From: Antedon mediterranea
Taxonomy: Eukaryota; Echinodermata; Crinoidea; Comatulida; Antedonidae
Assembly: GCF_964355755.1 (NCBI RefSeq)
Contig: NC_092673.1
Coordinates: 8,807,001-8,871,000, forward strand
Direction of reading: 5' to 3'
DNA length: 64,000 bases
A program made the translations under genes and the position numbers. Positions 1 through 12,400 of the stretch are shown here, in pieces (position 1 is the first letter of the stretch; each line of letters begins with the position of its first letter). The notes beneath the pieces were generated by a model that worked only from the letters and a program-made list of their open reading frames with translations, made no database searches and was not told the DNA's origin.

Positions 1-420
1 GCCTACAACAAAAATCTGAAATCACAAAACTACCTCTGATTTTAAATACTGCGGCACGTCACTTGCACCAATTTGTCAATGACATTCGCAAAATGAACTT
101 AATTTTAAATTTTATTTTTAGCAAGTGTGCTCTGTTTTCCCGCCACTTTCAAGTTAAGTAAAAATAAAAAAAACAACCTAACCCAACCTAACCCCATAGG
201 ACACGATTTAAAAATGTTAACAACATGATCTGGTTATATTATACTAGAAATACTTTTGGGATAAATAAAACACATTAAAAAATATACCTCAGAGGAATGC
301 ATGGGAACCCCCATTTCCTCCTCTACTAAAAGGGCTGAATAGGAAAAGAGCCGAAGAAGGCAGTAAGGGCGTTCCATAGGTGTGATGTCTAAATAACTCA
401 TCATCAACAAAATAACTTGG
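1..420. other. Upstream flank and probable 5' leader of ZGPAT
   Basis: No coding region is recognisable. The stretch lies directly before the ZGPAT start codon at 421, so it should hold the promoter and 5' leader. I see no convincing TATA box or initiator. Confidence 0.4.
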
Positions 421-3400
421 ATGGACGAAAGGAGTTTAGACAGTTCAATAAAACTGTATAAAAGTCAAGTAAGTAAGGCTAGCCTAGGTAACCTATTTAG
501 GTCGAAAAAATGGCTATTATATAAGCCATGGCATTATATAAGCTAGCCTGGCCCTAGTAGTAGGCCTAGCCTAGTCTAATCGCTTAGTTCGTCCAAGCCT
601 AGCCTAGCCTAGGCTAGGCCTAGACGGTTTACGATGAAATCGCAGCCCTCGAAATTGGGACGAAATGACCTCGGCAAAAAAATGCCGACGTAAACGAAAC
701 CCACCTCGGCAACACGTCGGCATTTTTTTTGTTCAGCCCCCAAAGCTATTTTTAGTATTCAATCACACACACATTAACTGTACTGTACCTAAAAATAGCT
801 GTGTTATAATCATGGAGTAAACTCCATGGTTATAATGTACAGCGCATTTGCGGCGCGGCTTAACCACGCAAACAAACCACGTGGTTTTCAATCCCCAATA
901 CAAGTTGGACTTTTCCATTCTCTCAGATCAGCCAAGTACCAATAAGTCATGTGATTTGTCATGCCTCACTAAACTCACATCATACGACGATAGAGCTGCT
1001 GAGCGTGGTTCGTTGTTGTTGTAAACGCCGGAGCGGTCTAGGCCTAGGCCTAATAATAGCTCCAACGTACAGTACAAATATTTAAAGATATATTTAATTC
1101 ACTTGTAACGAAGGTAAATTTGAAAAAAACTGTAATACAGTAGGCATAAAACTATCTATTTGCTGTGTATGTGGTAGCCTTGATTTTACTCCAAGGCCTA
1201 AATCAATAAAAAGAGCCTCGGCAAATCAATGCCGTGGTAAGCTAGCAGGACCTCGGCATTTACCTCGGCATTGCCGAATGCCGAGGTAAATTTCGCGGGC
1301 TGAAATCGGTCGCGTCTAAAATCAATTTCCGGTATTTTGTATGGCGCGCCGCTAGAGCTATACGTTTGATGATATCGGTCGCGTTTGAAATTGGTCGCGC
1401 TATTTTGTATGCAGCGAGATTCATGCCAGCGGGATTCATGCCAGCGGGATATACATTTTCTTCGTTTAGGCCTAGGCTATATAGATTTAATTGATATTTT
1501 TTAGGAACTAGATTATTTATGTGCATATTTTTTATTTGGTTAATAAATATTTATTATCAATCATTATTTTTTATTTTACAGGTCTCGGAGAGGGACTGTG
1601 TCTTTTTAAAATGGCCATTTCTAAACACGTTTAAAATATTATAATTTATATTAGGCATATAATAATTTACCTTTTATTTTATTATGTACTGTACGAATTA
1701 ATATATTATAAAGAGAATATACGTCTGTGTCTTTTATTATGCAAACAATTACGTAAAAGTGAACAATTTATTTAAAAACAATAATTGTTACAATGTATAG
1801 TCCGTAAAAAGCCAGCGTATCTATTTTTATACTTATGCATACTGTGGCAGATAAATCATATCCATGTCGTTAACAACATACTATTCGATCACCTTATTTT
1901 TATTTCTATTTTATTTATGTCCGTACGTTATGTAGGATAATGATATTAATGATATATAATGAATTATTGTTGTTGAGGCAAATCACGTGTATATTTTTAT
2001 TTCTAATGTTTAAAATAATTTCTAGTAAAAATTATTATTATGTGGATTGTTAAAAGGCAAGTTACTGAAATAAACCCCCAAATCAGCCTATGATCGCGCA
2101 GCCGTTAAACTATACGTTATTTTGCTGACGAGAATTCCCATTTTTAAAAAAACATGCACTAGTGTGTAAAATAATGGACAAAACACGTACGATTGTTGTC
2201 CATGGCCAGGTAAAGATGACGTATAGGCCTATTACTAATAACCATACGTTTGAAACATCTATAGTATAGGCCTCCTGCACATGTTTTTGTGAAACCTAGT
2301 TCCATGTGAAACGATGTATATAATTTACGTATATACGTCGGCGATATTATAGTTTTTAATTTGAATATCTTTTATTTCTTCATTTATAATAATCATTTTA
2401 TGTAAATAATAAACCTACTGTATAGGCTCGGTAGATTGATTTTAACGGCATATAATTATCTATATATTTTATTATTATCCCAAAACCATGCTCACGTCAG
2501 AGTGGCGGATATCGAAAGAAAAAATCATCGTCATGCATCGTCTTCCTTTATTGAGCTGGTATCCACTTGCCGGTATAGAACGAGTTTCGTAATTAACTGT
2601 GATTAAAAAATACGCAATAGGCGCCTCTACTTGTTTAACTATTAAATTATTTCAACATTTTCAAAACTTTAGTCAGTAGCATGCCAATCTTTTCAAAAAC
2701 TGAAACAATATTCAATAAAACATTTTTAAAACGATTTTTTCTAAACGAACACATTACAATTATTCATTGACACTCACATTCAAAAAATGAAAACACAAAT
2801 TATTTATAAATATTGAGATAAATATTTATATTTACTGTACTTAAAAAATAAAGATCAAGGTAAAAAAAATGTCAATAAATTAGTATTAATTATTAGAAAT
2901 TTCAATATTCAAAATTAACTAAAGCGTTTTCATTAAAAATGTATCTAGTGCGCCCCATACAAATTAGCGCGACCAAAATAAAACACGACCGATATCAAAC
3001 GTAACTAATGTGATAAAAAGCGTATCTAGCGGCGCTCCATACAAAATACCGGATGTTGATTTTATTGCGACTGATTTCAAGCGCGACCGATTTCATCTGA
3101 CACCGCCTAAACGAATCGGGGCCAAGGACGGTGATCAGACGATCGGGGCCACGGACGATCGGTGTCATCATAGAGATCGGGCCTATTTTTGTATGTGCCC
3201 GATCGTTTTATACGTTTTTGCCCAATCGATCGTCTTAGGCGTTGGGCCAGAAATTCCACAAATTTGGACCCGATAGGATAGTATTAACATTGGGCCCGAT
3301 AGCCAAGTAGGCTAGCCTTCTCGGCAAAACAAATAAATGAGTATAGAAATGTACATAGTTTATTACATTTGTATCACAAACTCGTGGAAAGAACACCCTT

Positions 3401-6400
3401 ATTTTATGGTGAACAAATATAAATCCATATATTTTTATAATGGGCCGATCGTCTAATTATATTGGCCTCATCGTCTTAGGCATTGAGCCCGAACGTCCGC
3501 ACGCGTTTGTAAAAAAAGTCCGATCGTCTGGCCCCGATTGTCTGTCAATCCCAAGGACGATCTGGGTCAGACGATCAGGCTTTTTTTAAGACGATCAGGT
3601 GTACCAACGCGAGTGGATGTTTGGGCCCAACTTTGTGGACGTTCAGGCTCAACTGTGTGGACTTTCGGGTCAATATAATTAATTAACGGTTGCAGGCCCA
3701 TTATAAAAATAAAGGAAAGACGATCAGGTCCAAGAAAACGATTTGGATTTCATTGATGTTCACCATAAAATAAATTAAATGTGTTTTTTCCATGAGTTCG
3801 TGATCCCATGATACAAAATAATGTAATAAACTATGTACTTGTTTGAGGAAGAGTATCCATGGTGACAGTAGAATCTCTTTGTTGGGACACCTTCTATAAT
3901 ATATTCAGAGGACACTTTCCCACAAAACAAATGGATATTAAGGGGACAGGGACACATGCAATATAATTTACCTACAGTAGGCCTAGCTACAGTATGTCTA
4001 GTAATTAGGCGGGTGCTGGTCAACCTGTACCAAAACCATTCCATATCCAGTATTGCTTTCATTTTCATTGAGTTTACAGATATTTCAAAGTGAAGGAATA
4101 CTTAAATAGTTCCAAATATTTGTTATACAATCTGGTTTTTTTAAAATAATTTGTCAGAGTACTGTTATCAGCGAATTAGTATATAACAACTTATTAATGC
4201 AGAAAAACTAGACCACAATTTAATTACAAAAGTAGAAAATAAGATAATAACAAAGCTCCCACAATTGCAAAATATCAAAACCTTTGAAAGAAAGACAAAC
4301 AAACACAAACAAAATGGATCCAAATGGTTTGATATTTTGTTGAAAATCAAAACAACTTACCGCTTTGTTTGCCAAAATTACGGTAAAGAATTCATTAAAC
4401 AATAACAATGTGCGACAATATAAGGAATAGTTTGGTATTTAGACTTTTGTGTCCGCACGCATTATATAATTTTGACTACCACCAATATGTGCAATTTATC
4501 GTTGATTTTAAGTCTGTAAACAGCTGTAGTTTTATTATTACATCTTAATTCTATCAATTATCAATTCATATTTTATCATTGAAATATTTTAAACTGCCGA
4601 CTGATTGTGACAGAGTTCAACGTTGTCACTTTCTGATGCACACCCTAGATTAATATTCACACAGCACAATTTTTATAGCGCTTTTAATTTCGTAAAGTCC
4701 AATATCCAGTATTGCTTTAATTATATATCTTGGTATTTCAAAGGGCCTGTTTCTGCTGCAACTGCTCAAAATACGGTATAAAGTACGGTATTTTTTATAC
4801 CATATTTTTTAGTACCCCGTTTCTGCTAACAATACTTCTTGGGTGCTCGTGTTAAATTTCATAATTTTTACCCAAATTGCCATTCATTTATTTGGTCGAT
4901 AATTAAAAGTCGCAATAAAGGAAGTTTTACGTCTCACTTTCAACAGTCTAGCCCTATAGTGATAAAGATGTTGTGAGAGCCCAGAAAACATCGTAATGGG
5001 GACAAGTAATTCGTTCCCTCCCCGAGTTATTGTCTTTTGCATTGTTGTACTGCTTCGCAGGCTCTTCAGCTTTGAATTTACTTGCTTTGGAGACAAGTCT
5101 ATTCCGTACTCCTGCTGCTTTATTTTTTTAGAAATGTCTTTATAAATGCGGTTGTACCTTTTGTTACCTTTTAGTTGGCCGGACATTTTAGCTTCCCCAC
5201 CCTCTCCTTCCCCACACAGATGTATATAGTAAATACTGTGACGTCTTCGCTCCACATTTTCGCCGAATATATCTATACATGTGTGTAAAACAGCTGACAG
5301 CGACAGAAAATAAAAACACGATGTTGACCTCATGTCACAGGTAAAAAAAAAATTACGGTATTTTTTATTGGCAGCAGAAAAGGGTACAAAAAATACGGTA
5401 TAAATTTGTAAATACCGTATTTTATCCACAAATTTTGTGGGGAAAATACGGTATACAAAATACGGTATATTTTTTATGAGCGCAGTTTCTGCTGCCAAAA
5501 AAATACGGTATATATACGGTATTCAAAAAATACCGTATAAAATACGGTATTTTTTTGGCAGCAGAAACAGGGCCAAAGTGAAGGAACCGGTCGTGAATAA
5601 CAAAATAAATTGCTGTAGTGTAAATATAAAGAGTCAGAACACTCGTCAAGCAACAATGTTGTTACATAAATTCATTAGCTTTCATAGTAAGTTGAAAAAA
5701 TGGTGGGTCACCGTTTATCCTGAAGCGCTATAATAGATTTAAAATAGGCATATTTTTTATAAATTTGCATTGAATTAGCAATTTTTAAGGACATGGTTTT
5801 TAAAGTTATAAGACTTCATGTGTGTCGTTATTCTGCAATTAAAGTTCATAAATCTATCACAGAAGGTATGAAGAGTATAAAAGCGTACACGCGCAATGTA
5901 AAAGAAAATGTAATCAATTCGTGACTATAACTTTAAATTCAAAGGAGCTACAACTGATTGAAATTTACTGTAAAGATAAAATTAAGTGGCCCACGTTATT
6001 TTTTTTTTTTTTATTAAAAATGTGTAACTCTAGTCTTATAACAGATAATAATTGATTGAGTAAAAAATATTAAAATCTGAGAAACGGATAAAAGCGAGAT
6101 ACGCTCTATTAAATATAATGAGCTATGACAAATACGCATGAATTCATATCTTCAGTACAACTGATCTGCTTGCATATTAAATTTAAAATTGGGGTCACCA
6201 TTGATCCTGAGCTATAATTTAATTGATGAAAAATAGGCATGATTTTGACAATATTTTGTACATTTTTTCAACTAAAACGCATGAATAATGTCTAACTCAA
6301 TGTGTTCCTATGGCGTGATTTAAAATGGAAATGGTCTTAATTTCTCTAAATTACTAGGAAAGAGAAAAAAACATGTTTTTCATACTCTGTGTTTTTCATA

Positions 6401-9400
6401 TTGCACACGTAAATAAGTTTATTCGTGTGGGAATTTTTTACATTTACAGTAATCATGAATGTCAAACTTGCGCAAGTCACATTGTGCAACTCTGAAAAAA
6501 TTGAAAAAAAAGATGTGCATGTTAATATTGATACTGTATGTTGACAAAGTTACGAAATGTTCTGATTACACGTTTTAGAGATACGCGAGACACAAAAATC
6601 CTATAGGGTGGATAACTAAAAAAGGTTATTATTAGCCTATTCTACCTTTGGCGCTTAAACTAACACTGACACAATTATTGTTTGTTAATGTTAATATGCT
6701 TTTGTTTGTGTTTTTTTTTTCTAGTTAGAACAAGTTGAGGCTGCTCTAACCAGCGCATCAGATGTGGACAAGAATGACCTTTTACAACTACAAACTGATC
6801 TTCGAGACGCCCTTCAGTTAACTGAAGGTATCATTTTCATTTAAAACCACATTCCCTACGTTTTTTTCAATCTGAATTTGATCATTGTTATGCAGTCGTA
6901 AAGCCATACCCTGTCCGGTCTTCATCCGGTTAAAAAATCAGAATTCACCACACTACTGTTACATTTTATCGACTAAAATCTATTTAGATGTTTGTAATAC
7001 ATAATAAAGCACTTAGTTTAGAAATACATGCAAGATACCTTCCTATTCCTTCATTGCTTTAATATACTGTATATTATTATACAAATAATGAATGTTTATG
7101 AGTGTACAAATAATGGCATGAGGTGAATGTGAATAACAATCAATCCCAGGCCTAGCCAGGCTAAAGCGCCTAGGCCTACTGTAGCCTATTACTAACTTGC
7201 CTAGTTAGGCAGAAAGGGTAGAAAGACAGCGATATCATTACGAAATTTGCCAGGCAACTGGAACTTATCTAGGCTAATTCTGTTTTGTTTTCAATGATTC
7301 CATGTCTTGTAGAGATGTTCCCATTAATATTTTTCAAATGTGATAAGATTTTTTTTTTACATGAAAAAAGGTGCTATTGAATGACCGTTTTATAGTGCGT
7401 ACTATTGCACGCCATGTGACCCACAGTCGTCCAACCAAATGACAGGAATTTATTTAGGTGTTATATAAAATACTTTATTGCACAATTGATACTTTCAGAA
7501 AGTTTACTGTCACTGAAGAAAAGCAAGTTACTGGACTTTCTGGATGATGTATCTGGAACATCGTCTAGACAACAGTTGGGTAATACAGAAGATGAATTCA
7601 ACGCTGAACTGGAGGCTTTCAGGGTAACTTATTCCTGTTCATTTCACAATAAATTAATTTTTAATTGCATTTAATATAATAATTTGACAAATATAAAAGA
7701 AACAAGATCCAGGAAAACTCATAATTAAAACGTGTGCTCCAAACAATAACTTCCAATTATGTTTGAGATACAGTAGATCAGGCGTGCAGTTGATTGTTGT
7801 CTTTAAAAACAATTGAAAATCATATTTCATCATTGGTAATGAAATTGACATAACTAATTTACACTACTGTTATTGAAATCATAACATTTTTATCTAAGCA
7901 GTAAATGATTGTGAAAAGAAAGATCTTTATTGACATCGAACATAAATTCTGATGTTAAGTAAATTGTTGTGTTTTTCAATATATTTTACCATGTTCATTT
8001 TAACTTTAAGTTTAATTACCTCCGCCAAGGAGGTTATATTTTCACCCATGTTTGTGTATGTGTGTGTGTCTGTGAACAGCCTGGAGCCACAGTTTTTATC
8101 CGATTCTCACCAAATTTAGCCACAATGATATATGCTCCAAAAGCTCGGATGAGTTCGAATTTGAAGGGAAAAGGTCATAGGTCAAGGTCACAACTAACAA
8201 AAAACTATTTTACTGCCTATAGAGACCACAGTTTTTATCCGATTCTCACCATACTTAGCCACAAAGATCAATGAGTCATCATATAATTGTGGTTAAATTT
8301 TGAAGGGTCAGAGTCAAAGATCATGGTAAAAAAAAAATAATAATAAAAAAACTCAGCGGGACTTGAACCAGCGATCTCAACTGTGAGAGGCTGGATACAT
8401 AACAATTACATCAAACTCTCATCCACAACTTTGTAATGTGCAGTTAGCCTATTGGGTAGTAACAAAGTGCGAGGCACGCGAGGCAGGGAAGGCATGCGAG
8501 GCAAGTCAGAAATTTATGCGAGGCATTGTTTTACCATCATCAAAAAATGCGAGGCATCATTTTATCATTTCTCAAAATTGCAAGGCAGGAAATCACCGAA
8601 ATTGAAGTAGCCTAGGCCCAGGCCCGCTAGGCTAGTTTCCTTTTGCACCTGCCTTGTATTTTAACCAAGGCTTTATCCTGAATACCACAGCTTAGAATTA
8701 GTAGGCCTACTTTAATGAAGAAAAATCACATAAAAGTAACAATAAATCCATTAAATTGGTGATTTTACAGACGTTGTTTTTCTCGCATTTCGCACACTCA
8801 ATGTTCAATATTTTGGTTTCTATGGAACGCCAAAAGAGCAAAATTAATTAGAGGGCTAAAAAAACTGTGGAATCCATTTATATTTAACGCATTATTTGGT
8901 GAAAATCAAGTACAATTTCAATAGATTTTGTCACTGTCAGTAAGGAAAAATGTTACTGTTGATAATGTACACGGTTTCGTTAACCTTTTAAAGAATAAAA
9001 TAGAAAAATTCATCATAATATCCTTAGTAGGATGTCCTAGGTCTAGACTAGGTAGTGATGTTGATTTAGGATCGATTATTATTCTTTGAAAACAGAACAG
9101 TATCAGCAGTAACATATTACAACATTTTTATTGACAAATTAACAAATATATTGAAATAAAACGTGTTTTTCACCAATAAATGCATGAGAAATTGACGCAT
9201 TCCACTGAGTTTTAGTCCTCTATTATCGTTGCTCTTTTGGCGCTCCATAGAAACAAAAATATTGAACATTGAATAAGTGAAATTCGCGAACAGTGTGCGA
9301 GAAACACGCCTGTAAAATCATTAATTTAAGGATTTATTTGTTACTTTTTATGTAATTCTTTCATTAGAGTACTCATGAGGTATACTTCTAAGGTGTGGTA

Positions 9401-12400
9401 TTCACACGATAAAGTTAGTTATCAAATTTGGAGTAAAAATACAAGCGAAGGAAACTAGCGCCAGGTTTATTAGTACGTACATGGACAACAATAAATAAAA
9501 ATCGTTCGTAATATACCTAGCTTACTAAATCAGGAATAGTGTATCATTATTAAATATTACACCAATTATTATTTTATCAAAATTGATTAAATTATTTTCT
9601 ACATAGGCCTCTTATCTAGGTTAGGGCTAAGCATATTAGCTAAAGTTTAATTTTAGGCCTAGTATTACAATTGTCGGACGTAAGTCTTTTTTCACACGCG
9701 CTCCAGAATTCTGTCGCAATTTTTTTCTTTGCGGCATGTTATTGGATCGGCATATCAGTTACCTTTTATTCACCGCCAGTTATTGAACTTGTCCTAGCAA
9801 TCGCTGTTCACCTTATTTGCGAGAGAGGTACACGTGTTGTTCCTAGAGAATGGAATGTCAAAAATGTCTTTGGCACGCCGCTCAGAGAGAAGTCTGTGCG
9901 TTGCTGCATGCTGAAACCACGTGCTATAGGAGGGGAATGCACCACAATCCTCTGAGCTGAGGGCTGAATCATTCCGCTACCTGCTAAATAGTAAAGAGGG
10001 ATTGTCCATCTCTCGGGTCTACCGGATCTAGGCGCAGGGGTGTGGCAAAATATTATTTTCACTCTGCTATGTTCGAGAGACATGTGAGTGAACACGCTCG
10101 AAATGCCAACAAACATTGCAGTCATTTGATGAGTGTGTCGCTATAACATATATTATTGTTTATCGAAAGTTGAAGACTGTCGTTCAGATTTTTGAACCGT
10201 AGTTTGGGCACTTTTGTAAAAGTAAAATTTGACACGATATGACTTGAATGAAAAAACAATCGTTACATAAAAATAAACAACATGATGAGTGTATACACGA
10301 ATCTATTTAGATACGCTTGTACGTATCGATTGATTATTAGGCCTATAATATAGCATAATAGCCCGTTAAGATATGCCTCGCACCTTTTTGAAATTGTAAA
10401 CTATATGCCTCGCATGCCTCGCACTTTTAGAAATGATAAAATGATGCCTCGCACAAATATTTGGCATGCCTCGCGTGCCTCGCACTTTGTCAACACTCTA
10501 GCCTATTTACACTTACTTACAACTAATAAAAAATTTTTTTTTTTAAATATATATTTTCCGGGGACATTTTATGTAAGGAAATTTTACAATAGGCGGAGGT
10601 TTGTACTCTCGAAATACCGTCTAGTTTTGTTCATGTTATTGTTTTTTTTTTATTTTGTAACTTTTGTTACCATTATATCGGATAAGCGTATTATAAATAC
10701 TTTATTTACCTATGACTGTGTTACCTAGTACAGTAACTGTCATAACACAGGTTTGTACTCTCGAAATACCGTCTAGTTTTGTTCATGTTATTGTTTTTTT
10801 TTTATTTTGTAACTTTTGTTACCATTATATCGGATAAGCGTATTATAAATACTTTATTTACCTATGACTGTGTTACCTAGTACAGTAACTGTCATATCGC
10901 TAAATTCGCGGATGATACTACCATTGTAGGTCTAATCAATGATGACAGTGATGAGTCTAATTATCGCAACCAAGTTAAACGAGTTGTAGACTGGTGTAAT
11001 GAAAACAATCTGTTCTTGAATGTATCTAAGACTAAAGAAATGGTTGTTGACTTCCGTAAATCACTTAATGTCAAATATCCAATATTTATTAATGGTATAT
11101 CAGTTGAGTTTGTAGAAGAATTTAAATTCTTGGGTATTTATAATTCAAATGATCTGAAGTGGCATATTAACACACGTAACATTATTAGAAAGGCCCAAAG
11201 AAGAATCTACTTCCTACGTAGACTTAAATCGTTTGGTATAAAACTCTGAAATAATGTCGTCCTTCTGTAGGTCAGTTATAGAGAGTGTCATAACGTATTC
11301 TTTAACGGTATGGTTCGGTAGCACTACCGAAAATGAAAAGCGTGACCTAAATAGAATAGTAAAGACCGCACCGCATATAATTGGATCTGCACAATTGCCT
11401 TTAGAGAACATATTTTCGGATCGTCTTCTGAAAAAGGCAGTGGCTATCAAAGATGATCAATTTCATCCGGCCTCTAGTAGTGTTCCAGTTGATGCGCAGC
11501 GGTCGGCGATTTCGTTCTATTAAGGCCAATAAGGCACGATTTACAAATAGTTTCTTTCCAGGAGCTATCAGAGCCTTAAACATAATGTAGACACTTTTTT
11601 GTAATGTTTTTGTTTTTGAGTTCGTGTTGTGTCCGTTGGATATTGTGCTCCGCCGACAGAGCAAACAGAATTTCTATGTTTTTTCTTAAAACAAATGATA
11701 AATAAAAAAAGTTGACTTGACTTGTTCATTTTTAGCCTGGGTGCAGTACAAATTTTGCGGGAAAAAAGTATAGGAAAATTTTTTTCTTTTTTTTCTGATA
11801 GAGTATACAATATAGAATGTCAGAAAAAAAATCCCCATCCCAGGGTCTTGGGGAAAATTTTTTACGGCACTTTTAAATTTTGGCCTATATAACACACACA
11901 AATGCCTATATATAGTGGATAGGGAAAACCAATTCACGTTTTTTTTACTTGGAGTTGTGTTATGATGATTAAAATTTGCTGAGGCTTACTTTAATAACTA
12001 CTTCTCATAGTAGTTGATAAATCGAGTGGATAACAATGACATCATCATGCCAGAATCCAATATGGCGTCCAATTTGGCGGAAAAAACAGGGTATTGCTAA
12101 ACCCCCGCAAACCCTTGCAAACCTAAAAAAAACCATAGCAAACCCCACCGAACCAACATAAAAGAGATTGAATCATGTAGTGTACAACCCACTGGGTATA
12201 TCCATGTAAAAAAAAAATTAAATTTCTACTGTTAACTACTTATTTTTGGGGTAAAACATAATTTTTTGGTCAAAAATGATTGCTAAACCCTGCAAACCTC
12301 CAAAAAAACATAGCAAACCCCACCGAACCAACATAATAAAAGTGATTGAATCATGTAGTGTACGACCCACTGGGTATATCCATGTTAACAAAAATTGAAT

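Noticed and set aside
8346-8425. Functional tRNA gene
   Set aside because: A B-box match exists, but stems do not pair and no full cloverleaf could be drawn.
10405-10728. Plus-strand 107-codon frame
   Set aside because: It starts inside the TIR repeats and crosses into the duplicated LINE junction; low-complexity F-rich peptide.
11016-11523. Possible host gene from two overlapping frames
   Set aside because: They match the reverse transcriptase of the LINE at 24737-25980 and are frameshifted.
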